Shown here: positions 33,443-42,983 of the stretch, one piece after another | Layout: every line of letters begins with the position of its first letter | Position numbering within the stretch: position 1 is the stretch's first letter | Assembly: GCF_036227565.1 (NCBI RefSeq) | Contig: NZ_CP109460.1 | Coordinates: 2,542,001-2,606,000, forward strand | Direction of reading: 5' to 3' | Source: Streptomyces sp. NBC_01454 | Lineage (GTDB): Bacteria > Actinomycetota > Actinomycetes > Streptomycetales > Streptomycetaceae | DNA: 64,000 nt | Notes under the pieces: model-generated | The model's input: the letters and a program-made list of their open reading frames with translations, nothing else | What the model was told of the DNA's origin: nothing | Databases searched by the model: none | Position numbers and translations under genes: made by a program

Positions 33443-34402
33443 TCAGTCCCCGTTCGTCAGCCCGTCCACCAGCTCGTCCGCCGCCCGGTAGGGATCCGTC
33501 TCGCCCGAGACGATGCGCTCGGCCAGCGCGTCCAGCCGCTGGTCCCCCCGCAGATCGCCGATCCGCTCCCGCAGGGCCGTGACGGCGATCGTCTCGACCT
33601 CGTGGGCCGCACGGGAGCGGCGCCGCTCGGCCAGCACGCCGCGCTCCTCCATCCAGGCCCGGTGCTTCTCCAGCGCCTCGACGACCTCGTCCACGCCCTC
33701 GCCGCGCGCCGCGACGGTCTTGACGATCGGCGGCCGCCAGTCGCCGGGGGCCCGGGACTCGCCCAGCCCCAGCATGTGGTTGAGCTCGCGGGCGGTGGCG
33801 TCGGCGCCGTCCCGGTCGGCCTTGTTGACCACGTAGACGTCGCCGATCTCCAGGATTCCCGCCTTGGCCGCCTGGATGCCGTCGCCCATGCCCGGCGCGA
33901 GCAGCACCACGCTCGTGTCGGCCTGCGAGGCGATCTCCACCTCGGACTGGCCGACGCCGACCGTCTCGACGAGGACCACGTCGCAGCCCGCCGCGTCCAG
34001 CACCCGGATCGCCTGCGGCGCGGCCCAGGCGAGCCCGCCGAGATGGCCGCGGGTGGCCATCGAGCGGATGTAGACGCCGGGATCGGAGGCGTGCTCACTC
34101 ATCCGTACCCGGTCGCCGAGGAGCGCGCCCCCGGAGAACGGCGAGGACGGGTCGACGGCGAGCACGCCGACCCGCTTGCCCGTCTTGCGATAGGCCGTCA
34201 CCAGCGCGGAGGTGGTGGTGGACTTCCCGACGCCCGGTGAGCCGGTCAGCCCGACCACATAGGCGTTGCCGGTGAGCGGCGCCAGGGCCGCCATCACCTC
34301 GCGCAGCTCCGGCGACGCCCCCTCCACGAGGGAGATCAGCCGGGCCACGGCCCGCGGCCGGCCCTGCCGTGCCTGCTCCACCAGCTGGGGAACGTCCACC
34401 AT
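33443..34402 (-). CDS. meaB: MeaB-type GTPase, chaperone of B12-dependent acyl-CoA mutases
   Basis: A 319-residue G3E-family GTPase. It gates delivery of adenosylcobalamin to, and protects, methylmalonyl-CoA mutase-type enzymes. P-loop is GSPGVGKST at about residues 55-63, then the switch region VLAVDPSSPFSGGALLGDRV, the Walker B glutamate in LVETVGVGQSEVEI, and the guanine-binding VNKADRDGAD. A dimerisation tail follows. It is 70 bases downstream of a thiolase and a short distance from the epimerase; its client here could be IcmA (21383) or a methylmalonyl-CoA mutase elsewhere. Confidence 0.94.
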   Translation of the reverse strand: MVDVPQLVEQARQGRPRAVARLISLVEGASPELREVMAALAPLTGNAYVVGLTGSPGVGKSTTTSALVTAYRKTGKRVGVLAVDPSSPFSGGALLGDRVRMSEHASDPGVYIRSMATRGHLGGLAWAAPQAIRVLDAAGCDVVLVETVGVGQSEVEIASQADTSVVLLAPGMGDGIQAAKAGILEIGDVYVVNKADRDGADATARELNHMLGLGESRAPGDWRPPIVKTVAARGEGVDEVVEALEKHRAWMEERGVLAERRRSRAAHEVETIAVTALRERIGDLRGDQRLDALAERIVSGETDPYRAADELVDGLTNGD

Positions 34403-34472
34403 CGCCGCTCGGCTCCTTCGGCTCTCTCGTAGCGCATCGGCCGCTCGTACGCACCGGCGTACGAGCTCTCGG

Positions 34473-35684
34473 TTACTTACCCGGAACGCGGATGATCAGC
34501 GCGTCGCCCTGGCCGCCGCCCCCGCACAGCGCGGCGGCACCCACGCCACCGCCCCGCCGGCGCAGTTCCAGCGCGAGATGCAGCACGATCCGGGCGCCGG
34601 ACATCCCGATCGGGTGACCCAGCGCAATGGCGCCGCCATTGACATTCACCTTTTCCGGCGACACCCCGAGGTCCTTCACCGACTGCACGGCGACCGCCGC
34701 GAACGCCTCGTTGATCTCGATCAGGTCAAGATCGCCGACGGCGAGGCCGTCCTTCTTCAGGGCGTGGTTGATCGCATGGGAGGGCTGGGACTGGAGGGAG
34801 TTGTCGGGGCCGGCGACATTGCCGTGGGCACCGATCTCCGCGATCCACTCCAGGCCGAGCTCCTGGGCCTTGGCCTTGCTCATCACGACGACCGCGGCGG
34901 CGCCGTCGGAGATCTGCGAGGAGCTGCCGGCGGTGATCGTGCCGTCCTTGGCGAAGGCGGGGCGCAGCTTGCCCAGGGACTCGGCGGTGGTCTCGCCGCG
35001 GATGCCCTCGTCCTTGCTGAAGACGACCGGCTCGCCCTTGCGCTGCGGGATCTCCACGGGGGTGATCTCGGCCTCGAAGAGCCCGTTCTTCTGGGCGGCG
35101 GCGGCCCGCTGGTGGGAGCGCGCGGCGACCTCGTCCTGCTCCGCCCGGGCGATGCCCAGACGGGTGTTGTGCTTCTCGGTCGACTCGCCCATGGCGATGT
35201 TCTCGAAGGCGTCCGTCAGACCGTCGTGCGCCATCGCGTCGAGCATCTCGACGGCGCCGTACTTGTAGCCCTCACGGGACTTCGGAAGCAGGTGCGGGGC
35301 GTTGGTCATGGACTCCTGGCCGCCCGCGACCACGACATCGAATTCACCGGCGCGGATGAGCTGGTCGGCCAGGGCGATCGCGTCGAGGCCGGAAAGACAG
35401 ACCTTGTTGATGGTCAGGGCGGGGACGCTCATCGGGATACCGGCCTTGACGGCGGCCTGACGTGCCGGGATCTGCCCTGCCCCGGCCTGGAGAACCTGGC
35501 CCATGATCACGTACTGCACCTGGTCGCCGCCGATGCCCGCCCGGTCCAGGGCCGCCTTGATGGCGACACCGCCCAGATCCGCGCCGGAGAAGGTCCGCAG
35601 AGATCCCAGGAGCCGGCCCATAGGGGTGCGCGCTCCCGCCACGATCACTGAGGTGCTGCCGTTGGTGCCGTTCTTTGCAGACAT
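34473..35684 (-). CDS. Acetyl-CoA C-acetyltransferase (thiolase)
   Basis: A 403-residue thiolase II-like enzyme. It joins or splits acetyl-CoA units and acetoacetyl-CoA. The acylated cysteine is Cys96 in [11 protein letters not shown]. The histidine lies in [18 protein letters not shown] and the second cysteine in [11 protein letters not shown]. Length is normal. It lies upstream of meaB on the same strand, 70 bases apart, and may share its message. Together with the 3-hydroxybutyryl-CoA dehydrogenase at 53 kb it covers two steps of the acetyl-CoA to butyryl-CoA route that ends at IcmA. Confidence 0.94.
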   Translation of the reverse strand: MSAKNGTNGSTSVIVAGARTPMGRLLGSLRTFSGADLGGVAIKAALDRAGIGGDQVQYVIMGQVLQAGAGQIPARQAAVKAGIPMSVPALTINKVCLSGLDAIALADQLIRAGEFDVVVAGGQESMTNAPHLLPKSREGYKYGAVEMLDAMAHDGLTDAFENIAMGESTEKHNTRLGIARAEQDEVAARSHQRAAAAQKNGLFEAEITPVEIPQRKGEPVVFSKDEGIRGETTAESLGKLRPAFAKDGTITAGSSSQISDGAAAVVVMSKAKAQELGLEWIAEIGAHGNVAGPDNSLQSQPSHAINHALKKDGLAVGDLDLIEINEAFAAVAVQSVKDLGVSPEKVNVNGGAIALGHPIGMSGARIVLHLALELRRRGGGVGAAALCGGGGQGDALIIRVPGK

Positions 35685-35821
35685 GCGGTGCGGCCTTCCT
35701 TTGCAGGGAAGTTAACGAGGGTTCCCGTCAATGTACTGAGCGGTACGTGCCGGGTCACCGGCAAGCGGGTGTGATCGCGCGCACGTTGCGTAACCAGCCA
35801 TGAGAGGGGTGCACTGGAGCC

Positions 35822-36262
35822 ATGCTGACGCGAATCGACCACATCGGGATCGCCTGTTTCGACCTCGACAAGACTGTCGAGTTCTACCGTGCCACGTACG
35901 GCTTCGAGGTGTTCCACTCCGAGGTCAACGAGGAGCAGGGGGTCCGGGAAGCCATGCTCAAGATCAATGACACCTCGGACGGCGGAGCCTCCTACCTCCA
36001 GCTTCTGGAGCCCACCCGCGAGGACTCCGCGGTGGGCAAGTGGCTTGCCAAGAACGGCGAGGGCGTGCACCACATCGCCTTCGGCACCGCGGACGTCGAC
36101 GGCGACTCCGAGGCCATCCGCGGCAAGGGGGTGCGGGTCCTTTACGACGAGCCCAGGACGGGTTCGATGGGGTCGCGGATCACCTTCCTGCACCCCAAGG
36201 ACTGCCATGGGGTTCTGACCGAACTTGTCACCGCGGCGTCCCCTGCCGCGGCGGACCACTGA
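35822..36262 (+). CDS. mce: Methylmalonyl-CoA epimerase
   Basis: A 146-residue vicinal-oxygen-chelate protein that swaps the 2R and 2S forms of methylmalonyl-CoA. It begins MLTRIDHIGIACFDLDKTVE. Metal ligands His (IDHIGIA), His (GEGVHHIAFGTAD) and a glutamate are in place, and the block VRVLYDEPRTGSMGSRITFL and HPKDCHGVLTEL closes the fold. It is divergent from the thiolase, with 137 bases between. Confidence 0.94.
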   Translation: MLTRIDHIGIACFDLDKTVEFYRATYGFEVFHSEVNEEQGVREAMLKINDTSDGGASYLQLLEPTREDSAVGKWLAKNGEGVHHIAFGTADVDGDSEAIRGKGVRVLYDEPRTGSMGSRITFLHPKDCHGVLTELVTAASPAAADH

Positions 36263-36272
36263 CCTTTGCCTT

Positions 36273-36304
36273 CCCCGGCCGGTAGAGTGCAGCTTCGGCC
36301 GGGG
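36273..36304. terminator. Terminator hairpin after mce
   Basis: CCCCGGCCG (36273-36281) pairs perfectly with CGGCCGGGG (36296-36304) with a 14-base loop, just beyond the mce stop. It separates mce from the scy promoter region. Confidence 0.6.
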
Positions 36305-36470
36305 TAAGGGAGTGGGGCTCGGTCCATACCCTGCCGATGATCTGACACCATTTCTTCGGAAGGGTCAGCTCCGATGGGTGCGAGTCCGTACGACGTGACG
36401 TGTACGGGGCGAGCACTGCAGTATCCGGAGACGGCCGCCACCATGACCAGGGGACGGATGGGACCGCGCA

Positions 36471-39400
36471 GTGCGGGGCAACGACCGCTACGAGGCTGAC
36501 GACCACCTCTCGCAGTTCGAGGCCGAGATGGAGCGGCTGAAGAGCGAGCGGGACAAGGCCGTTCAGCACGCCGACGACCTCGGCTATCAGGTCGAGGTGC
36601 TGCGCGCCAAGCTCCATGAGGCGCGCCGCAACCTCGCGACGCGCCCTGCCTACGACAACGTCAGCCATCAGGCCGAACAACTGCTGCGCAATGCGCAGAT
36701 CCAGGCCGATCAGCTGCGTTCGGACGCCGAGCGCGAGGTCCGCGAGGCGCGGGCACAGACCCAGCGGCTGCTGCAGGAGCAGGCCGAGCGGCAGTCCCGG
36801 CTGGAGGCCGAGCTGCACTCCGAGGCGGTCACCCGCCGCCAGCGGCTCGACGAGGAGCTCAACGAGCGCCGGCAGACCGTCGAATCACACGTCAACGAGA
36901 ACGTCGCCTGGGCCGAACAGCTGCGCGCCCGTACGGAGTCGCAGGCCCGCCGGCTGCTGGAGGAGTCCCGGGCGGAGGCCGAGCAGGCGCTGACGGCCGC
37001 CCGCGCCGAGGCCCAGCGGCTGGCCGAACGCGCCCGTGAGCGGCTCGGCTCCGAGGCGGAGCAGGCCCGCGCCGAAGCGGAAGCCATCCTGCGCCGGGCG
37101 CGTGCGGACGCCGAGCGGCTGCTGAACGCCGCCTCCAGCCAGGCCCAGGAGGCCACCGACCAGGCCGAACAGCTGCGGACCAGCGTCGGCAGCGAGTCGG
37201 AGGAGGCGCGCCGGCAGGCCGCGGAGCTGACCCGCACCGCCGAGACCCGCATCCAGGAGGCCGACACGGCGCTGCGCGAGGCGCGCGCCGAGGCGGACAA
37301 GCTCGTCGAAGAGGCGCAGCAGGCCGCCTCCAAGCGGCTGTCGGCGGTCGAGTCGGACAACGAGCAGCGCACCCGCACCGCCAAGGCGGAGATCGCCCGG
37401 CTGGTCGGGGAGGCCACCAAGGAGGCCGAGGCGCTCAAGGCCGAGGCCGAGCAGCTGCGGAGCGATGCCCGCACGGAGTCCGAACGGCTGCTCGCCGAGG
37501 CCCAGGAGTCCGCCCGGTCCCAGGCCGCCGAGGACTCCGCGGCGCAGCTGGCGAAGGCCGCGCGCACCGCCGAGGAGGTGCTGACCAAGGCGTCGGAGGA
37601 CGCCAAGGCCACCATCAAGGCCGCCGCCGAGGAGGCCGAACGGCTGCGCCACGAGGCCGAGTCCGAGGCGGACCGGCTGCGCGAAGAGGCACATGACACC
37701 GTCGCCCAGCTCAAGGGCGCGGCGAAGGACGACACCAAGGAGTACCGCGCCAAGACCGTCGAACTCCAGGAGGAGGCGCGGCGGCTGCGCGGCGAGGCCG
37801 AGCAGCTGCGGGCGGACGCGGTCGCCGAGGGCGAGCGGATCCGCAGCGAGGCCCGCCGCGAGGCGGTCCAGCAGATCGAGGAGGCGGCCGGGTCCGCCGA
37901 GGAGCTGCTGGGCAAGGCCAAGAACGATGCCGAGGAGACCCGTTCGGGCGCCGTCGCGGAGAGCGAGCGGGTGCGGACGGAGGCCATCGAACGGGCCACG
38001 TCGCTGCGCCGGCAGGCCGAGGAGGCGCTGGAGCGGGCCCGCGCGGAGGCCGAGGAGCTGCTCACCGAGGGCGCCCAGGCCGCCGAGATGGTCACCACCG
38101 AGGCGGAGGAATCCGCCGCACGGCTGCGCGCCGAGGCCGAGGAGGCCGCGCAGGAACGGCGGGCCGAGGCACAGGCCGAGCTGGACCGGCTGCGCACCGA
38201 GGCGGAGGAGAAGGTCACCGCCGCCGAGCAGCGGCTGCGCGACGCCCGCGCCGAGGCGGAGGGGCTGCGCCGGGAGACCCAGGAGGAGGCGGCCCGTCTC
38301 AAGGCGGAGTCGGCGGAGCGGCGCCGGACGCTGGAGCAGCAGGCCGAGGAGGAGACCGAGCGGCTGCGCGCGGAGGCCGCCGCGGACGCGTCGGCGGCGC
38401 GTGACGAGGCCGAAGCGGTGGCGGTACGGCTGCGCGCCGAAGCGGCGGCCGAGGCCGAGCGGCTGAAGGCGGAGGCCCAGGAGACCGCGGACCGGGTGCG
38501 CGCGGAGGCGGCGACCGCCGCGGAGCGCACGGGGACGGAGGCGGCGCAGGCGCTGGCCGCGGCCCAGGAGGAGGCCGCGCGGCGGCGCCGGGAGGCCGAG
38601 CAGCAGCTGGGCGAGGCCCGCGAGGAGGCCCACCAGGAGCGCACCGCGGCGCGCGAGCAGAGCGAGGAGCTGCTGGCGGCGGCCCGTACCCGGGTCGGCG
38701 AGGCCCAGGAGGAGGCCGAGCGGCTGGTCGAGGACGCCGACCGGCGGGCCGGCGAGCTGATGGCGGCGGCCGAGCAGACCGCACAGCAGGTGCGGGACTC
38801 GGTCGCGGGGCTGCACGAGCAGGCCGGTGAGGAGATCGCCGGGCTGCGTTCGGCGGCCGAGCACGCCGCGGCGCGCACCACGGCCGAGGCACAGGACGAG
38901 GCGGACCGGCTCCGCAAGGAGGCCCACGAGGAGCGTGAGCGCGCCTCGGAGGAGGCCATCCGGGTGCGCCAGGAGGCGCAGGAGGCACGGGACGACGCGA
39001 AGTCCCTTGCCGAGCGGGCGGTTTCCGAGGCCATCGAGGAGGCCGAGGGGCTGCGCGCCGAGGCGGCCGCGGTGCTCGACGAGGCACGCCGGGACGCCAA
39101 CACGCTGCGCACCGAGGCCGCCGAGCAGGCCGACCGGCTGGTGTCGGAGGCGAGCGCACAGGCCGAGAAGCTGGTCACGGACGCCACCGCGAAGGCGCAG
39201 CAGCTGCGTACCGACGCCTCGGACGCGCTGGCGTCGGGCGAGCAGGACGCGGCCCGGGCCCGTGCGGAGGCGCGGGACGACGCGAACCGGATGCGGTCGG
39301 ACGCCGCGGAGCAGGCCGACCGGCTGATCACCGAGGCCCGTGCGGAGGCGGAACGGATCGTCACCGAGGCCACCGAGCTGACGTCTTCGGCGCAGGACGA

Positions 39401-40721
39401 CGCCGACCGGATCGTCCAGGAGGCCCAGCAGGCCGCCGACCGGCTGCGCGCGGAGGGCGAGCAGCAGGCCCACGCGCTGGTCGCGGAGGCGACCGGGATG
39501 GCGGAGCGGCTGCGCGCCGACGCGGCCGCGGCGCTGGAGAGCGCCCGGGTGGACGCGGAGCGCACCGGCGACCAGGCGCGCGAGGCGGCGAACAAGACGC
39601 GGTCGGACGCCGCGGAGCAGGCCGACCAGCTGATGTCGGAGGCCGCGACCGAGGCGGAGCGGCTGCGCACGGAGGCGGCGGAGACGGCCGCGGACGCCGA
39701 GCGGAACGCGGACCGCACCCGGGCCGATGCCCGGGAGCAGGCGGACCGGATGCACGCGACGGCCACCGCGGAGGCGGACCGGCTGCGGGCGGAGGCGGCC
39801 GAGACGGTCACCGCCGCGCAGGAGCACGCCAACCGCACCCGCAACGAGTCCGCGAAGGTCAAGGAGGACGCCGAGGCGGCGGCCGAGCGGACCCGGACCG
39901 AGGCCCAGCAGGAGGCGGACCGGCTGCTCGACGAGGCGCGCAAGGATGCCGCGCAGCGCCGCGGGGACGCCGCCGAGCAGGCCGACCAGCTCGTCGCCCG
40001 GGCCCAGGAGGAGGCGCTCAAGGCGGCCACCGCCGCCGAGGAGCAGGCCGACACGATGGTGGGGGCGGCCCGCAAGGAAGCCGAGCGGCTCCTCGCGGAG
40101 GCGGCCGCCGACGGCAACGAGCGGGTGGAGAAGGCGCGGACGGACGCGAACACCCTGCTGGAGGAGGCCCGCCGCGACGCCACCGGCATCCGCGAGCGCG
40201 CCGAGGAGCTGCGCCAGCGGATCGAGTCCGAGGTCGAGGAGCTGCACGAGCGGGCCCGCCGGGAGTCGGCGGAGACGATGAAGAACGCCGGCGAACGCGT
40301 CGACAAGCTCATCGCGCAGGCCACCGCCCAGCAGGTGGAGGCCGAGGAGAAGGCCGACCGGATGGTCTCGGACGCCAACAGCGAGGCGAGCAAGGTCCGG
40401 ATCTCGGCGGTGAAGAAGGCCGAGGGCCTGATCAAGGAGGCCGAGAACAAGAAGGCCGAGGCGGTGCGCGACGCGGAGGCGATGCGCCGCGAGGCCGAGG
40501 CCGAGGCCGCCCGCATCGTGGACGAGGGCAAGCGGGAGCTGGAGGTCCTGGTGCGCCGGCGCGAGGACATCAACGCCGAAATCTCCCGCGTCCAGGATGT
40601 GCTGGAGGCCCTGGAATCGTTCGAGACGCCCGGCGGGAACGGGGAGGGCAAGGGCGGCGGTGTGAAGGCGGCCGCCGGAGCGGGGGCAACTCGTTCGAGT
40701 GGCAAGCAGTCTGAAGGGTAG
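36471..40721 (+). CDS. scy: Scy, coiled-coil polarity organiser of the hyphal tip
   Basis: A 1416-residue, almost entirely helical coiled-coil protein, longer than the S. coelicolor protein (about 1,300 as I recall). Scy gathers DivIVA and FilP at growth tips and guides where new tips form. The N-terminal 50 residues (YEADDHLSQFEAEMERLKSE) form a short DivIVA-like segment. From about residue 60 on, repeats rich in Glu, Ala, Arg continue (AEAERLRTEA-type units) and fit the 51-residue coiled-coil repeat described for this family. The end (RREDINAEISRVQDVLEALE, then a Gly-rich tail) is shared with FilP. Start is GTG 36471. FilP follows in the same direction. Confidence 0.93.
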   Translation: MRGNDRYEADDHLSQFEAEMERLKSERDKAVQHADDLGYQVEVLRAKLHEARRNLATRPAYDNVSHQAEQLLRNAQIQADQLRSDAEREVREARAQTQRLLQEQAERQSRLEAELHSEAVTRRQRLDEELNERRQTVESHVNENVAWAEQLRARTESQARRLLEESRAEAEQALTAARAEAQRLAERARERLGSEAEQARAEAEAILRRARADAERLLNAASSQAQEATDQAEQLRTSVGSESEEARRQAAELTRTAETRIQEADTALREARAEADKLVEEAQQAASKRLSAVESDNEQRTRTAKAEIARLVGEATKEAEALKAEAEQLRSDARTESERLLAEAQESARSQAAEDSAAQLAKAARTAEEVLTKASEDAKATIKAAAEEAERLRHEAESEADRLREEAHDTVAQLKGAAKDDTKEYRAKTVELQEEARRLRGEAEQLRADAVAEGERIRSEARREAVQQIEEAAGSAEELLGKAKNDAEETRSGAVAESERVRTEAIERATSLRRQAEEALERARAEAEELLTEGAQAAEMVTTEAEESAARLRAEAEEAAQERRAEAQAELDRLRTEAEEKVTAAEQRLRDARAEAEGLRRETQEEAARLKAESAERRRTLEQQAEEETERLRAEAAADASAARDEAEAVAVRLRAEAAAEAERLKAEAQETADRVRAEAATAAERTGTEAAQALAAAQEEAARRRREAEQQLGEAREEAHQERTAAREQSEELLAAARTRVGEAQEEAERLVEDADRRAGELMAAAEQTAQQVRDSVAGLHEQAGEEIAGLRSAAEHAAARTTAEAQDEADRLRKEAHEERERASEEAIRVRQEAQEARDDAKSLAERAVSEAIEEAEGLRAEAAAVLDEARRDANTLRTEAAEQADRLVSEASAQAEKLVTDATAKAQQLRTDASDALASGEQDAARARAEARDDANRMRSDAAEQADRLITEARAEAERIVTEATELTSSAQDDADRIVQEAQQAADRLRAEGEQQAHALVAEATGMAERLRADAAAALESARVDAERTGDQAREAANKTRSDAAEQADQLMSEAATEAERLRTEAAETAADAERNADRTRADAREQADRMHATATAEADRLRAEAAETVTAAQEHANRTRNESAKVKEDAEAAAERTRTEAQQEADRLLDEARKDAAQRRGDAAEQADQLVARAQEEALKAATAAEEQADTMVGAARKEAERLLAEAAADGNERVEKARTDANTLLEEARRDATGIRERAEELRQRIESEVEELHERARRESAETMKNAGERVDKLIAQATAQQVEAEEKADRMVSDANSEASKVRISAVKKAEGLIKEAENKKAEAVRDAEAMRREAEAEAARIVDEGKRELEVLVRRREDINAEISRVQDVLEALESFETPGGNGEGKGGGVKAAAGAGATRSSGKQSEG

Positions 40722-40834
40722 CCACTCAAATGAGGGGTCATTCTCCAGATCAAACAGGCATTGACTCGATGACACGCCGTTGTGACCCCTAGGATTCTCC
40801 TTATCACCTCACCGGTCTCTTCGACAGGAACCCC

Positions 40835-41773
40835 ATGAGCGACACTTCCTCCCCCTTCGGCTTCGAGCTCGTGCGGCGTGGGTACGACCGCGGTCAGGTG
40901 GACGACCGCATTACGAAGCTCGTCGCCGACCGCGACAGCGCGCTGGCCCGCATCACGTCGCTGGAAAAGCGGATCGAGGAGTTGCACCTCGAAACGCAGA
41001 ACGCCCAGGCGCAGGTCAATGACGCCGAACCGTCCTACGCGGGCCTGGGGGCGCGCGTGGAGAAGATCCTCCGTCTCGCCGAGGAAGAGGCGAAGGACCT
41101 GCGCGAGGAGGCCCGCCGCGCCGCCGAGCAGCACCGTGAGCTGGCCGAGTCGGCCGCCCAGCAGGTCCGCAACGACGCCGAGGCGTTCGCCGCCGAGCGC
41201 AAGTCGAAGGCGGAGGACGAGGGCGCCCGGATCGTCGAGAAGGCCAAGGGCGAGGCGTCCACGCTGCGCTCCGAGGCGCAGAAGGACGCGCAGTCCAAGC
41301 GCGAGGAGGCGGACTCCCTCTTCGAGGAGACCCGCGCCAAGGCGGCCCAGGCCGCCGCGGACTTCGAGACCAACCTCGCCAAGCGCCGTGAGCAGTCCGA
41401 GCGCGACCTGGCCTCGCGTCAGGCCAAGGCCGAGAAGCGGCTCGCCGAGATCGAGCACCGCGCCGAGCAGCTCCGCCTGGAGGCCGAGAAGCTGCGGACG
41501 GACGCGGAGCGCCGGGCCCGCCAGACGGTGGAGACCGCGCAGCGCCAGGCCGAGGACATCGTGGCGGACGCCAACGCCAAGGCGGACCGTATCCGCAGCG
41601 AATCCGAGCGCGAGCTGGCGGCGCTGACCAACCGCCGCGACTCGATCAACGCACAGCTGACCAACGTCCGCGAGATGCTCGCGACGCTGACCGGTGCGGC
41701 GGTGGCCGCGGCCGGTGCCCCCGGCGAGGAGGAGACCGTCTCGCGCGGCGTCCCCGCCCAGCAGACCCGCTGA
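40835..41773 (+). CDS. filP: FilP, intermediate-filament-like cytoskeletal protein
   Basis: A 312-residue coiled-coil protein that forms a stiff network behind hyphal tips and interacts with DivIVA and Scy. The N-terminus (FGFELVRRGYDRGQVDDRIT) resembles the start of DivIVA; a long Glu/Ala/Lys/Arg coiled coil runs from about 30 to 275; the end LAALTNRRDSINAQLTNVRE mirrors the end of Scy. Start is ATG 40835 with CAGGAA upstream. The 113-base gap from scy is enough for its own promoter; a TAGGAT at 40790 is a possible -10. Confidence 0.94.
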   Translation: MSDTSSPFGFELVRRGYDRGQVDDRITKLVADRDSALARITSLEKRIEELHLETQNAQAQVNDAEPSYAGLGARVEKILRLAEEEAKDLREEARRAAEQHRELAESAAQQVRNDAEAFAAERKSKAEDEGARIVEKAKGEASTLRSEAQKDAQSKREEADSLFEETRAKAAQAAADFETNLAKRREQSERDLASRQAKAEKRLAEIEHRAEQLRLEAEKLRTDAERRARQTVETAQRQAEDIVADANAKADRIRSESERELAALTNRRDSINAQLTNVREMLATLTGAAVAAAGAPGEEETVSRGVPAQQTR

Positions 41774-41942
41774 CCTTCCCCCGGCTCACGCCGGGTGGTG
41801 CCCCCAGGCAGGTTCCGGCCCGCCGCTTCCCACGCCCCTGTACCGCCGCCCCGGTGGTGCGGGGGCGCGGTGCGTACGGGGGGTCAGCCGGGCGGCCCCG
41901 CTCCGGTGGCAGGGGCCCACGGCCGCGCCTAGCGTGCCGTAC

Positions 41943-42980
41943 ATGATCGAGCTCGAGGGGCTGACCAAGCATTACGGCGACAAGGTCGCCGTGGACGACC
42001 TCACCTTCACCGTGCGGCCCGGCATCGTCACCGGCTTCCTCGGCCCCAACGGCGCGGGTAAGTCGACCACCATGCGAATGATGCTCGACCTGGACAACCC
42101 GACGGCGGGGACGGTCCGGATCAACGGCAGGCACTACCGGCAGCTGCAGGATCCGCTGACGTACATCGGGGCGCTGCTGGAGGCGAAGTCGGTGCACGGC
42201 GGCCGCAGCGCCGCCAACCATCTGCTGTGTCTGGCGCAGAGCAACGGCATCCCCCGCGGCCGGGTCTCCGAGGTGCTGGACACCGTGGGGCTGAGCTCCG
42301 TCGCCAGGAAGCGGGCGAAGGGATTCTCGCTCGGGATGAGCCAGCGGCTGGGCATCGCCGCGGCGCTGCTCGGCGATCCACAGGTCCTCCTCTTCGACGA
42401 GCCGGTCAACGGACTCGACCCCGAGGGCATCCACTGGATCCGCAATCTGATGAAGAACCTCGCGGCCCAGGGCCGGACCGTGTTCGTCTCCTCCCATCTG
42501 ATGAGTGAGATGGCACTGACCGCCGAGCACCTGATCGTGATCGGGCAGGGCCGGCTGATGGCCGACACCTCGATGCGGGACTTCATCCACCAGAACTCAC
42601 GGTCGTACGTCCGGATGCGCTCCCCGGAGCAGGAGAAGCTGCTGGATCTGCTGCACTCCGAGGGCATCGACGCGGTGGCGGCCGGCAACGGTTCGCTGGA
42701 GGTCGACGGGGTGCCCGCCGACCGGCTGGGCGAGCTGGCCGCGGCGCACCAGCTGGTGCTGCACGAGCTGAGCCCCCAGCAGGCGTCCCTGGAAGAGGCG
42801 TTCATGCAGCTGACGGCGGAGTCGGTGGAGTATCACGCACGCGACGGCGAGCCGGTGCCGGCCCAGGCGGGCAGCGCGCCCGGTGCCCGGACCCCGGGAC
42901 CCCCGCAGCCGGCCGGGGCACGGCCCGGCGAGCCGCAGCCGACCGGCTGGGGTGCCGACTGGCAGAAGAAGAGGAGCTGA
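41943..42980 (+). CDS. ABC-2 transporter ATP-binding protein (pair 1)
   Basis: A 345-residue ATPase of a CcmA/drug-exporter type ABC system. Walker A is GPNGAGKST at about residues 38-46, the signature region is GFSLGMSQRLGIAAALLGDP (LGMSQR in place of LSGGQ), Walker B is VLLFDEPVNGLDPEG, and the H-loop lies in FVSSHLMSEM. After residue 300 a Pro/Gly/Ala-rich tail of about 45 residues follows. ATG 41943 is chosen by fit to the family; the frame is open further upstream without support. Its permease begins three bases after its stop. Close relative of the ATPase at 43921. Confidence 0.92.
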   Translation: MIELEGLTKHYGDKVAVDDLTFTVRPGIVTGFLGPNGAGKSTTMRMMLDLDNPTAGTVRINGRHYRQLQDPLTYIGALLEAKSVHGGRSAANHLLCLAQSNGIPRGRVSEVLDTVGLSSVARKRAKGFSLGMSQRLGIAAALLGDPQVLLFDEPVNGLDPEGIHWIRNLMKNLAAQGRTVFVSSHLMSEMALTAEHLIVIGQGRLMADTSMRDFIHQNSRSYVRMRSPEQEKLLDLLHSEGIDAVAAGNGSLEVDGVPADRLGELAAAHQLVLHELSPQQASLEEAFMQLTAESVEYHARDGEPVPAQAGSAPGARTPGPPQPAGARPGEPQPTGWGADWQKKRS

Positions 42981-42983
42981 CGG

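Noticed and set aside
40761..40795. TTGACT and TAGGAT before filP as one promoter
   Set aside because: The gap between the two boxes is 23 bases, too long for a sigma-HrdB promoter; only the -10-like box is mentioned.
36710..41458. Very long open frames antisense to scy and filP (1582 and 1296 codons)
   Set aside because: Their sequence is a Ser/Ala/Arg or Leu/Gly/Arg monotony that mirrors the Glu-Ala-Arg repeat on the coding strand. High GC removes stop codons; scy and filP are well-recognised genes.
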